A stretch of DNA of 64,000 bases, taken from NCBI RefSeq assembly GCF_001590985.1, contig NZ_BCTX01000017.1, forward strand, positions 1-64,000. The letters are read 5' to 3'. The translations under genes and the position numbers were made by a program. Under the pieces are notes generated by a model, which saw nothing but the letters and a program-made list of their open reading frames with translations, had not been told where the DNA came from and did not search any database. This document shows positions 9,112 to 16,923 of the stretch, piece after piece (within the stretch, counting starts at the first letter, position 1; each line of letters begins with the position of its first letter). Source of the stretch: Novosphingobium naphthalenivorans NBRC 102051 (GTDB lineage Bacteria > Pseudomonadota > Alphaproteobacteria > Sphingomonadales > Sphingomonadaceae).

Positions 9112-10338
9112 ATGAGCAAAGCAGACGTCGTCATCGTGGGAGCAGGGCATGGCGGGGCGCAGTGCGCCATCGCGCTTCGCCAGAACGGCTTCGAGGGAAC
9201 CATCACCGTCATCGGCCGCGAGCCGGAATATCCTTATGAGCGCCCGCCGCTCTCCAAGGAATATTTCGCGCGCGAGAAGACGTTCGACCGCCTCTATATC
9301 CGCCCGCCGACGTTCTGGGCCGAGAAGGACATCACCTTCAAGCTCGATACCGAAGTGACGGCGGTCGATCCCGCGGCGCACGCGCTGACTCTCTCGAACG
9401 GCGAGACTTACGGCTACGGCAAGCTGGTCTGGGCGACCGGCGGTGATCCGCGCCGCCTGTCCTGCGCGGGCTCGGACCTCGCCGGCATCCACGCCGTGCG
9501 CACCCGCGAGGATTGCGACACCCTGATGGCGGAAGTCGATGCGGGCACGAAGAACGTCGTCGTCATCGGCGGCGGCTACATCGGCCTCGAAGCGGCGGCG
9601 GTGCTGTCCAAGATGGGCCTCAAGGTCACGCTGCTCGAAGCGCTGCCGCGCGTGCTGGCCCGCGTCGCGGGCGAAGAGCTGTCCGCCTTCTACCAGAAGG
9701 AACACGCCGATCACGGTGTCGACCTGCGCACCGGCGCCATGGTCGACAGCCTTGAGGGCGATGGCCGCAAGGTTACGGGCGTCAAGCTGGCCGATGGCGA
9801 AGTGATCCCGGCCGAGGCGGTGATCGTCGGCATCGGCATCGTGCCTGCCGTCGCGCCGCTGATCGCGGCGGGCGCGGCGGGCGCCAATGGCGTGGATGTG
9901 GACGAATATTGCCGCACTTCGCTGCCTGATATCTACGCGATTGGCGACTGCGCGGCTTTCGCCTGCGACTATGCGGGCGGCAATGTCATGCGCGTCGAAT
10001 CGGTGCAGAACGCCAACGACATGGCGACTTGCGTGGCCAAGGCGCTGTGCGGCGATGAAAAGCCGTACAAGGCATTCCCGTGGTTCTGGTCCAACCAGTA
10101 CGACCTCAAGCTGCAGACGGCCGGCATCAACCTGGGCTTCGACCAGACGGTGATCCGCGGCAATCCGGACGATCGCACGTTCTCGGTGGTCTATCTGAAG
10201 CAGGGCAAGGTCGTCGCGGTCGACTGCGTCAACATGGTCAAGGACTATGTGCAGGGCCGCAAGCTGGTGGAAGCCGGCGCAGCGCCGGATATCGAGAAGC
10301 TCGCCGACAAGGACGTGCCGCTCAAAGAGCTGATGTAA
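9112..10338 (+). CDS. NAD(P)H:ferredoxin reductase (putidaredoxin/rhodocoxin reductase type)
   Basis: A 408-residue two-dinucleotide-fold flavoprotein that passes electrons from NAD(P)H via FAD to a [2Fe-2S] ferredoxin for P450s or dioxygenases. FAD site: [10 protein letters not shown] at residues 5-14; substrate-loop signature [13 protein letters not shown] site [15 protein letters not shown] near residue 150; second FAD motif [10 protein letters not shown]-terminal reductase domain with [12 protein letters not shown]. Length and motifs fit this class well. No ferredoxin, P450 or oxygenase gene lies beside it, so its partner is encoded elsewhere. It is followed by a palindromic repeat. Confidence 0.92.
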   Translation: MSKADVVIVGAGHGGAQCAIALRQNGFEGTITVIGREPEYPYERPPLSKEYFAREKTFDRLYIRPPTFWAEKDITFKLDTEVTAVDPAAHALTLSNGETYGYGKLVWATGGDPRRLSCAGSDLAGIHAVRTREDCDTLMAEVDAGTKNVVVIGGGYIGLEAAAVLSKMGLKVTLLEALPRVLARVAGEELSAFYQKEHADHGVDLRTGAMVDSLEGDGRKVTGVKLADGEVIPAEAVIVGIGIVPAVAPLIAAGAAGANGVDVDEYCRTSLPDIYAIGDCAAFACDYAGGNVMRVESVQNANDMATCVAKALCGDEKPYKAFPWFWSNQYDLKLQTAGINLGFDQTVIRGNPDDRTFSVVYLKQGKVVAVDCVNMVKDYVQGRKLVEAGAAPDIEKLADKDVPLKELM

Positions 10339-10344
10339 TCTCAT

Positions 10345-10470
10345 ATTCCTTCCCGAGCTTGCTCGGGGAGGGGGACCGCCAGCGAAGCTGGTGGTGGAGG
10401 GGGAGCAGGCCCCTCCGTCAGCCGCCTTCGGTGCCTGCCACCTCCCCATCGCTTCGCGACAGGGAGGAGT
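10345..10470. repeat. composite GC-rich palindromic repeat, bidirectional terminator
   Basis: Two hairpins lie between the convergent reductase and queG genes. CCTTCCCGAGC (10349-10359) pairs with GCTCGGGGAGG (10362-10372) with one wobble. CTCCCC...AGGGAG with an inner TCGC-ttc-GCGA stem spans 10442-10466. The same kind of cassette, with CCGCCAGCGAAGCTGGTGG between the hairpins, recurs in intergenic regions of sphingomonads. Its right-hand part runs into the 3' end of queG. Confidence 0.7.
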
Positions 10471-11575
10471 GGAGCCGTCGCGCCGCCCATTGCGCGGCGT
10501 CTGTCACTGCCGGGTCGGGATCGCTCCGCAGCGCTTCCACTTGCGCCAGCAGGTCCCGCTGTCCGCCGTTCCCCGCCGCATAGAGGCAATTGCGGACGAA
10601 CCGGTCCCGCCCGATGCGCTTGATCGGGCTGCCGGAGAACAGCTTGCGAAAGCCCGCATCGTCGAGCGCCAGCAGCTCCGCCAGCCGCGGTGCGGTCAGT
10701 TCGGCGCGCGGGAGGAAGGCCTTCATCGTGTGCGCGGTTCCGGCGAACTTGTTCCAGGGGCACACGGCGAGGCAATCATCGCAGCCGTAGATGCGGTTGC
10801 CCAGGGCTTCGCGCAGGTCCTCGGGCACGGGCCCCTTGTGCTCGATGGTGAGGTAGCTGACGCAGCGGCGGGCATCGAGGCGGTAGGGGGCCGGGAAGGC
10901 GCTGGTCGGGCAGGCGTCCTGGCAGGCGTGGCACGATCCGCAGCGATCGCGCGCGGGCGCGGAGAGCGGCAGCTCCAGCGTCGTGTAGATCTCGCCCAGG
11001 AACAGCCAGGACCCGTGCTCGCGGCTGACCATATTGGTGTGCTTGCCCTGCCAGCCGAGCCCGGCCGCGGCGGCCAGCGGCTTTTCCATGACCGGCGCGG
11101 TATCGGTGAAGACCTTGACGTCCGCCGGGCCGATCCCGCGCTTGTCCGCTTCCGCCACGATCCAGCGCGCGAGGTGCTTGAGCGCCTTTTTCACGGCGTC
11201 GTGATAATCCGCCCCTTGCGCATAGACCGAGATGCGCCCGGTTTCGGACCTTCCGGCAAGGCGCAGCGGATCCAGCGCGGGGGCATAGCTCATGCCCAGC
11301 GCGATCACGCTTCTGGCTTCGGGCCACAGGCCCTGCGGCGAACGGCGGTGGTGGGCGCGCCCTTCCATCCACTCCATGGTGCCGTGCAGCCCTTGCGCCA
11401 GCCATGCGTCGAGCCGGTCCGCGCGGTCCGCGTCCTCTTCTGCCCCGGCCACGCCGAAAGCGCAGAAACCCAGAGCCCGCGCCTCGGCTTCGAGATCGCG
11501 TGCGAAGGCGCTTAGCGCGGTCTTAACCAGACCTGCGTCAGGACGGCCGGATGTGGTAGGAGCAGGAGACTGCAT
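10418..11575 (-). CDS. queG: epoxyqueuosine reductase
   Basis: QueG reduces epoxyqueuosine to queuosine in tRNA, using cobalamin and two [4Fe-4S] clusters in the cytoplasm. The 385 residues include the N-terminal cobalamin-binding region, the catalytic region with [11 protein letters not shown], and the ferredoxin-like motifs [13 protein letters not shown] and [14 protein letters not shown] that bind the clusters, followed by a HEAT-like tail. The open frame reaches a TTG at 11611, but ATG 11575 is the more likely start; even so the 5' end overlaps the ABC gene leader on the other strand. The last 18 or so residues ([18 protein letters not shown]) are encoded by the palindromic repeat and are probably not part of the ancestral protein. 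Confidence 0.95.
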   Translation of the reverse strand: MQSPAPTTSGRPDAGLVKTALSAFARDLEAEARALGFCAFGVAGAEEDADRADRLDAWLAQGLHGTMEWMEGRAHHRRSPQGLWPEARSVIALGMSYAPALDPLRLAGRSETGRISVYAQGADYHDAVKKALKHLARWIVAEADKRGIGPADVKVFTDTAPVMEKPLAAAAGLGWQGKHTNMVSREHGSWLFLGEIYTTLELPLSAPARDRCGSCHACQDACPTSAFPAPYRLDARRCVSYLTIEHKGPVPEDLREALGNRIYGCDDCLAVCPWNKFAGTAHTMKAFLPRAELTAPRLAELLALDDAGFRKLFSGSPIKRIGRDRFVRNCLYAAGNGGQRDLLAQVEALRSDPDPAVTDAAQWAARRLHSSLSRSDGEVAGTEGG

Positions 11576-11600
11576 GAGGGCAGCACTAGGAGATTGGCCC

Positions 11601-12608
11601 GTGACCGGCAATGCAGCGATGCCTCACGGGCTGGCCCCGGACCGTCCTCTCGCGATCGAGGCCCGCGGGCTGGTGAAGCGCTTCGACGGTTTCACCGCCG
11701 TTGATGGCGTGGACCTGTCGGTGCCCGAAGGCGCGGTCTATGGCATTCTCGGCCCCAATGGCGCGGGCAAGACCACGACCTTGCGGATGCTGCTGGGCAT
11801 TATCGATCCCGATGCGGGCTATCGCCGCCTGCTCGGCGCGGAGCGGCCGCACGATGTCGCCCATGCCATCGGCTACCTGCCCGAGGAGCGCGGCCTCTAT
11901 CCCGCCATGAAGGCGGCCGAAGCCATTGCCTTTATCGGTGCCCTGCGCGGGCTGCCGCTGAAAGAGGGCCGCCGCCGGGCGTATGAACTGCTCGAACAGC
12001 ATGGCCTTGGCTATGCGGCCGACCGCCAGATCCGCCAGCTCTCCAAGGGCATGGCGCAGCAGGTGCAGATTCTCGGCACGCTGGTGCACAAGCCCCGGCT
12101 GGTGGTGTTCGACGAGCCGTTCTCGGGCCTCGATGCGCTCAACCAGGGCAAGCTGGAGCGGATGATGCGCGGCCTTGCCGAACAGGGCACCACGGTCATT
12201 TTCTCCACCCACGTGATCTCCCATGCCGAGCGATTGTGCGATGACGTGGCGATTATCGCGGGCGGCAAAGTGCCGTTTGCCGGTCCGGTCGATGTCGCGC
12301 GGGATCGTATTCCCGCACAGGTCCGGCTGGAAACGCGCAGCGGTGACGGGCCGTGGCGCGCGGCGCTGCCCGCCGATGCCAGGCGTGATGCAAAGACCGA
12401 TGCCAGGGGGGAAGGGGGCGCCTTCTGGTATTTCCCGCTGCCCGAAACCGGGATCGAGCCGCTGCTGCGCGCCTTGATCGAAGGCGAGGCGGGCATCCTT
12501 TCGCTCTCGATCGAGCGGGCCGGGCTGCACGATGCCTTTGTCGCCATTGCCGGCGAGGCTGCTGCGCGCGCGCTCGAAGAGGGCAATCCCGGGGAGATGG
12601 GCCGATGA
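11601..12608 (+). CDS. ABC transporter ATP-binding protein, NatA-like
   Basis: The nucleotide-binding subunit (335 residues) of an ABC-2 type exporter. Walker [11 protein letters not shown], signature [10 protein letters not shown], Walker [10 protein letters not shown] and the switch His in FSTHVISH are all present, and a C-terminal DUF4162-like extension follows. Start placed at GTG 11601 because AGGAG (11588-11592) lies 8 bases upstream; ATG 11619 is the alternative. The stop overlaps the permease start (ATGA). Together they form an exporter similar to sodium or antibiotic exporters (NatAB); the substrate is unknown. The gene is divergent from queG with overlapping 5' ends. Confidence 0.9.
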   Translation: MTGNAAMPHGLAPDRPLAIEARGLVKRFDGFTAVDGVDLSVPEGAVYGILGPNGAGKTTTLRMLLGIIDPDAGYRRLLGAERPHDVAHAIGYLPEERGLYPAMKAAEAIAFIGALRGLPLKEGRRRAYELLEQHGLGYAADRQIRQLSKGMAQQVQILGTLVHKPRLVVFDEPFSGLDALNQGKLERMMRGLAEQGTTVIFSTHVISHAERLCDDVAIIAGGKVPFAGPVDVARDRIPAQVRLETRSGDGPWRAALPADARRDAKTDARGEGGAFWYFPLPETGIEPLLRALIEGEAGILSLSIERAGLHDAFVAIAGEAAARALEEGNPGEMGR

Positions 12609-13888
12609 GCACGGCTGAACAAATTGGCGGACAAACGGGCCGCCTTTCCGTCCTTGCCGCTGCCTGGGTCGTGGCCCGGCGCGATTTCGTGGCGATCCTG
12701 TTTTCGCGCACGTTCTTTTTCTTCCTGCTCGGACCGCTGTTTCCAGTGATCGTGGGCGTGCTCGCGGGCAGTGTCGGCAGTCATGTCGACCAGACCGCCG
12801 TCCAGCCCGAAGTCGGGATCGTCATGACCGGCCCCGATGCCGATGCCGTGGTGCGCGCGCGCGATGCCCTTTCGGACCGGCTCGGGACGGGGTTGCCCGC
12901 CCTCGTCGTGCTCAAACGGCTCGAACCGGGCGAGACTTACGATCCCGCGCGGGCCTTTGCCGGGCGGCAGGCCAATATCGCCGCGGTTCTGTCCGGCACG
13001 CCGCAGGCTCCGGTGCTGACCGGGCCGAAGGACCGGATCGAGGGCTGGAGCGGCGGCATGGCGATGATCGCCGCGCAGGCGGTGGCCGGGCCGCTCGGCC
13101 CCTGGCCGGACGTCGCGCTCAGGACCACCGCGACCAGCAACGCCAATGAGCGTACCGGACGGCTCCGGACCGCGCAGTCGGCGCAGATGATGCTGTTCCT
13201 GCTGACGATGATGCTGGCAGGCATGGTCCTGTCCAACCTCGTCGAGGAGAAGGGCAACAAGATCATCGAGGTTCTGGCCGCCGCGATTCCGATGGAGGCG
13301 GTGTTCCTCGGCAAGTTGTTCGCGATGCTGGCGGTTTCGCTGGTCGGGATCTCCGTGTGGGGCGGGATCGGGATCACGCTCTATCTCGCGGCCGGTTCCG
13401 CCGTGCCGCATCTGCCGGAACCGGCGGTGGGCTGGCCGCTGTTGATTGTCCTGGGGGTGATCTATTTCTCGATGGCCTATCTGCTGCTGGGTTCGGTGTT
13501 CCTCTCGATCGGCTCGATGGCGACGACCGTGCGCGAAGTGCAGACGCTCTCGATGCCGGTGACGATGCTGCAGCTCATGGTCTTCTTCCTCGCCAGCTAT
13601 GCGATGACCCAGCCGGGCAGCGGGATCGAGCTGTTCTCCGTGTTCTTTCCCTTCAGCTCGCCCTTCGCGATGCTGGCGCGCGCGGCGCAGGACCCGGCCT
13701 TGTGGCCCCACGCCCTGGCCGTGCTGGGGCAGGGGGTCTGCGTGCTGCTGCTGGTGCGCGCGGGCGCGGCGATCTTCCGCAAGCGGGTGATGAAGTCCGG
13801 GCAGGCCGGGCCGAGGCGCAAGGGCCGCCGCGGCTGGATGAAGCGCCGTGAGCCGGATGCGCCGGGGGCAGCTGCGCAAAACGTGTAA
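12605..13888 (+). CDS. ABC-2 type transporter permease, NatB-like
   Basis: A 427-residue inner-membrane permease. One helix near the N-terminus (TFFFFLLGPLFPVIVGVLAG) is followed by a periplasmic domain of about 150 residues, then a cluster of five helices starting at MMLFLLTMMLAGMVLSNLVE, where VEEKGNKIIEVLAA is the typical coupling segment of the ABC-2 family. The C-terminus is strongly basic. It is translationally coupled to the ATPase gene by a 4-base overlap. Confidence 0.9.
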   Translation: MSTAEQIGGQTGRLSVLAAAWVVARRDFVAILFSRTFFFFLLGPLFPVIVGVLAGSVGSHVDQTAVQPEVGIVMTGPDADAVVRARDALSDRLGTGLPALVVLKRLEPGETYDPARAFAGRQANIAAVLSGTPQAPVLTGPKDRIEGWSGGMAMIAAQAVAGPLGPWPDVALRTTATSNANERTGRLRTAQSAQMMLFLLTMMLAGMVLSNLVEEKGNKIIEVLAAAIPMEAVFLGKLFAMLAVSLVGISVWGGIGITLYLAAGSAVPHLPEPAVGWPLLIVLGVIYFSMAYLLLGSVFLSIGSMATTVREVQTLSMPVTMLQLMVFFLASYAMTQPGSGIELFSVFFPFSSPFAMLARAAQDPALWPHALAVLGQGVCVLLLVRAGAAIFRKRVMKSGQAGPRRKGRRGWMKRREPDAPGAAAQNV

Positions 13889-13981
13889 CCAAGAGGGCGG
13901 TCAGGCCGAATTGACTCGCGGGCGGTGCTCCCGGCATGGAGGGGGGCGCGCCTTTTGGTGGCAGAAACAAGGAGAGCCGTC

Positions 13982-14488
13982 ATGCCCCCCACGGCCATTC
14001 CCCTCATGGCGACCCGCCGCCGCGTTCTCGGCTGGCTGGGCGCGGGTGTTGCCCTGCCGGTGCTGTCCGCCTGCGGCAGCGGCGATGCCGAGGCCAGGAC
14101 TTATCCGGTCCATTACAGCGAAGCCGAATGGCGCCAGCGGCTGACGCCGGCGCAGTTCCATATCCTGCGCGAAGAAGGCACCGAGCGCCCCTATTCCTCA
14201 CCGCTCAACAAGGAACACCGCGCGGGCACGTTCCTGTGCGCGGCGGACGGGCATCCGCTGTTTTCCTCGAAGACCAAGTTCGACAGCCACACCGGCTGGC
14301 CCAGCTTCTGGAAACCGCTGCCCGGCGCGGTCGGCATGTCGACCGACTACAAGCTGGGCTACCCGCGCACGGAAGTGCACTGCGCGCAGTGTGGAGGCCA
14401 TCTCGGTCATGTCTTCGATGACGGGCCTCCCCCCACCGGCAAACGCTATTGCATGAACGGCGCGGCGATGACGTTCCAGCCTGCCTGA
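13982..14488 (+). CDS. msrB: exported methionine-R-sulfoxide reductase B
   Basis: MsrB reduces the R form of protein methionine sulfoxide. The 168-residue protein carries a twin-arginine-like lipoprotein signal (TRRRVLGWLGAG...LSAC), so it probably works at the cell envelope. The family signatures FDSHTGWPSFW, HLGHVFDDGP and the catalytic Cys in RYCMNGAAMTF are present. The structural zinc site is incomplete: the second pair is intact (CAQC) but the first, normally CxxC, reads CAAD. Start chosen at ATG 13982 with AAGGAGA upstream. It is the last core gene before the island. Confidence 0.92.
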   Translation: MPPTAIPLMATRRRVLGWLGAGVALPVLSACGSGDAEARTYPVHYSEAEWRQRLTPAQFHILREEGTERPYSSPLNKEHRAGTFLCAADGHPLFSSKTKFDSHTGWPSFWKPLPGAVGMSTDYKLGYPRTEVHCAQCGGHLGHVFDDGPPPTGKRYCMNGAAMTFQPA

Positions 14489-14690
14489 ATACGGGCAGCC
14501 TTCGGGTAAAGGCAAAGCCCCGAACCCGATAGGGTTCGCAAGGCCGAACGGCCGCCCGAGCTTATGCGAGGAAAGCCAAGGCCGCGGATGCGGCCGCCCG
14601 GCGCCTGAGGGAAAACAAACACCTGAGGGCCAATAAACGATGGGGCGGCGTGCGCCACATTGATCGGTAAAAATGGCTGATAACCTATGG
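14489..14690. other. structured GC-rich intergenic region, possible RNA
   Basis: No protein is convincing here. The sequence is dense in short perfect hairpins: CGAACCC/GGGTTCG (14521-14538), GGCC-gaac-GGCC (14542-14553) and GGCCGC-ggat-GCGGCC (14580-14595), plus the direct repeat CCTGAGGG at 14604-14611 and 14622-14629. The density suggests a structured RNA on one strand, but I could not match tmRNA (no resume codon/tag frame), RNase P or SRP signatures. The element ends where the island begins. The rest of the gap (14691-14927) holds the island repeat and a poly-G tract. Confidence 0.3.
14673..14681. repeat. candidate left attachment core
   Basis: ATGGCTGAT occurs here and again at 25519-25527 in the same orientation, at the two points where base composition changes. 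Nine bases could match by chance within windows of this size (roughly one in ten), so this is a candidate only. Confidence 0.35.
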
Positions 14691-14716
14691 CTACAACAAA
14701 TGCGGTTTTTGAAAGG

Positions 14717-14765
14717 CCCCCAATAAAGCCCCCGAAATTCGCGGTTGTCAGCGAATGTTCGCGAA
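14717..14765. repeat. left copy of island-end direct repeat
   Basis: CCCCAATAAAGCCCCC, then AATTCG, then TTCGCGA, matches 25443-25490 in the same orientation with small gaps. It lies just inside the candidate attachment core and could be an integrase arm-binding region. Confidence 0.55.
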
Positions 14766-14850
14766 AAATCGCCACGCGTGAGCAAACCATTCGCACCGTC
14801 AACAATGCCTTAAGCTGGCACGGGGCATTATACCATCTGCCCCCTAAGGC

Positions 14851-14862
14851 GGGGGGGGGGGG
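14851..14862. repeat. run of 12 G
   Basis: A homopolymer of twelve G residues lies 50 bases before the GGAGG ribosome binding site of the next gene. Such tracts slip readily and can alter promoter spacing; the run length may also be uncertain for sequencing reasons. Confidence 0.9.
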
Positions 14863-14927
14863 CTTGGGCGATGAGCGCAGCCGGTTAGGTAGGTACCATA
14901 CAACATGAGGGCCGGAGGCGTTTGGGG

Positions 14928-15677
14928 GTGATTGACATAGCCAAATACGATTTCCCGCAAGAAGCACCCGCGCATCCATTCAAGACCGTAAAGCTGTCGG
15001 AGTTGAAGCGCGCGCTCCTCGCCAAGCACTTGCACGGCAAAATTCCCAACATTCTGCCGCGCAAGAAAATTCGAGATCCTTTCAGCGGTCGCTTTGTATG
15101 GGCTCGGCGTGCTCAGCATCCGATGCTTCGCCGAGCGGAGCAATGGTGCTCAGCCCAAATTTTGTCAGATTTGAGAGCTGGGAAACTGACTGCTTTTGTG
15201 CCCGCAAATTCGAACGGTGTTTATTGCAGGATTGAACCCCCATTTTGGCAGGACCAATTTGCTGGCCTTTCAGTCGGGCGCAGTCTGCTTCACTTCGACG
15301 ATGGAAAGTCGGTCCCCGGAGAGTTGTTAGGGAAGACTGTATACGTCTTTGAAGAATGCGCGCTCGAATGGTTGGCCGAACGGCAAATCGGTGAAAACAA
15401 TCCAGCCTTTCCTGCTGTATTGCGGGGAACTGCGATGCCACAAAAAGTGCCGAAGGCATTGGGGCGCCCACCAAGCCGCATCGAAAAATGGTGTGTTGAT
15501 ACTGGTCTGGAAATCCTGGCCGAACGCGGAGGCATCTCGCCCAACTTTAAGCAGACCCACTTAATCCAGCAGATTTATGCTCGTAGGCCCGAGAATTGGA
15601 GCGACGAAGAACCAAGCGATTCTTCAATGAAGCGTTATGCCCGTAAAGCAATCAAGCTGTTCGATGGCAAAGGGTGA
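14928..15677 (+). CDS. hypothetical island protein
   Basis: A 249-residue, mildly basic soluble protein that I do not recognise. GTG 14928 is chosen as start because GGAGG (14914-14918) is 9 bases upstream; an in-frame TTG at 14922 is too close. The N-terminal half has mixed alpha/beta character (ELLGKTVYVFEECALEWLAE). The C-terminal part, from about RPPSRIEKWCVDTGLEIL through SMKRYARKAIKLF, looks helical and could bind DNA. It is the first gene of the element, ahead of the excisionase on the same strand, a position often used for regulators or accessory genes. Codon use and GC are unlike the flanking core genes. Confidence 0.65.
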   Translation: MIDIAKYDFPQEAPAHPFKTVKLSELKRALLAKHLHGKIPNILPRKKIRDPFSGRFVWARRAQHPMLRRAEQWCSAQILSDLRAGKLTAFVPANSNGVYCRIEPPFWQDQFAGLSVGRSLLHFDDGKSVPGELLGKTVYVFEECALEWLAERQIGENNPAFPAVLRGTAMPQKVPKALGRPPSRIEKWCVDTGLEILAERGGISPNFKQTHLIQQIYARRPENWSDEEPSDSSMKRYARKAIKLFDGKG

Positions 15678-15742
15678 GGGCAAACGGATCATAAGGCTCA
15701 TTTGACCCAACTGAGCCGACCCATACGACAAAACAGGAGACA

Positions 15743-15782
15743 CCTCCGATTGTCAGCACGTGCTGGCGGTAACATTCGGAGG
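15743..15782 (+). promoter_or_regulatory. inverted repeat enclosing the excisionase ribosome binding site
   Basis: CCTCCGA (15743-15749) is exactly complementary to TCGGAGG (15776-15782), and between them CAGCACGTGCTG (15754-15765) is itself palindromic. The right arm contains the GGAGG ribosome binding site of the excisionase gene, so in RNA the fold would hide it. As DNA the dyad could equally be an operator. Confidence 0.6.
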
Positions 15783-15787
15783 ACAAA

Positions 15788-15955
15788 TTGCTTCACTTCA
15801 CGACATCAATCACAGAAGCGACCAAGGCGCTGGGCCTCGGTCGCACTTCTATCTACGCACTCATCAACGAAGGCCGGTTGGAAACGGTCAAAATTGGCCG
15901 TCGCAGGCTGATCAAGGTTGAATCGATCCGTCAGCTTTTGGAATCCCGCTCGTGA
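15788..15955 (+). CDS. AlpA/Xis-like helix-turn-helix excisionase
   Basis: A 55-residue protein, read as (M)LHFTTSITEATKALGLG and ending in IRQLLESRS. It has the winged-helix excisionase pattern: TSITEATKALGLGRTSIYAL is the recognition helix-turn-helix, followed by the INEGRLETVKIGRRRLIK wing. Start is TTG 15788 with GGAGG five bases upstream. Such proteins direct excision by the cognate integrase and often activate its expression or that of the replication genes. Its stop overlaps the GTG start of the primase gene (GTGA), so it is the first member of a tightly coupled trio. Confidence 0.85.
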   Translation: MLHFTTSITEATKALGLGRTSIYALINEGRLETVKIGRRRLIKVESIRQLLESRS

Positions 15956-16923
15956 GCGCGCAGCGGACGCGCAACGCAGCGCAGTTGAAGGCAGCTATGC
16001 TGGCCGCCTTGTCAGAGTTGGTCCGCCAGTGGCTTCCGGGCGGTGAGCAACAGGGAGACACCTATGTTGCACTCAATCCGCGCCGGAATGACCGCAACCT
16101 CGGATCGTTCCAGATAAATACCCGGACAGGCCAATGGCGGGACCATGCCATTGGCGTTGGGGGTGGCAATCCTGCTTCTCTCTACGCCTACCTGTTTACG
16201 GGCGACGACTATGGGGCTGCTTTCAAAGTACTGCTCGATGATCCATTGGTCACAGCCTTGGCTGCCAGTGGGGTAACTGCACCCCCTGCAAATGTTGCTA
16301 CCCCGCTAAAGCGGTTGCCCGCAAAACTGGCCGAAGTTCGGCGCGCGTATGACGAGGCCGTGGGCCTATCTGGCATGCCTGCCGCCACATACCTGCAAAG
16401 CAGGGGCTTGCGCCCAAACGAGGCCTGGGACGGTCTGAGGGCATCGGTGCAGCATTACCCCGGTGTTGGGGCCTGCCCTGCGCTTTTGGCGCCCATAGAT
16501 GACCTCGAGGGCACCCTGATCGGCCTGCACCGCACATACCTAACACTGCACGGTCACAAGCTGGGCGTGCCGGACCCGCGCCGCACGCTGGGATATGTGA
16601 AGGGCGGCGCTATTCGGCTGGGCCATGCCACCGACGAACTGATCATCTGCGAAGGGTTGGAAGACGGCCTTAGCTTGTTCCAGCAGATGGATGGGGCAAT
16701 CGCGGTTTGGGTCGCGGGCGGAACGGCCTTTCTATCGTTGATGATGATCCCTCCGGAAATCAGCAAATTGACTGTGGCCGCCGACAACGACGAGCCGGGT
16801 GAACGCGCCGCGCTGAAAGCAGCCGACACGTTTGCTATCGGCAACCGGGATGTCAGCATCATGCGTCCCGAACCTGCCTTCAAAGATTTCAATGACCAGC
16901 TTCGGGGGATTCGTCGTGACTGA
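15952..16923 (+). CDS. toprim-domain primase-like protein
   Basis: A 323-residue protein with features of phage/plasmid primases. The N-terminal part carries an RNA-polymerase-like/primase segment (GSFQINTRTGQWRDHAIGVGGG). The toprim domain shows ELIICEGLEDGLS (the catalytic Glu strand) and TVAADNDEPGERAA (the DxD-type strand, here DND). There is no N-terminal CxxC/H zinc finger. It would prime replication of the element, together with the DUF3987 protein downstream. Start GTG 15952 overlaps the excisionase stop; the C-terminus overlaps the next start by eight bases. Confidence 0.82.
   Translation: MSAQRTRNAAQLKAAMLAALSELVRQWLPGGEQQGDTYVALNPRRNDRNLGSFQINTRTGQWRDHAIGVGGGNPASLYAYLFTGDDYGAAFKVLLDDPLVTALAASGVTAPPANVATPLKRLPAKLAEVRRAYDEAVGLSGMPAATYLQSRGLRPNEAWDGLRASVQHYPGVGACPALLAPIDDLEGTLIGLHRTYLTLHGHKLGVPDPRRTLGYVKGGAIRLGHATDELIICEGLEDGLSLFQQMDGAIAVWVAGGTAFLSLMMIPPEISKLTVAADNDEPGERAALKAADTFAIGNRDVSIMRPEPAFKDFNDQLRGIRRD

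Noticed and set aside
14489-14690. tmRNA, RNase P RNA or SRP RNA at the island border
   Set aside because: No alanine resume frame, no conserved RNase P core and no SRP tetraloop motif were seen, so only a generic structured region is reported.
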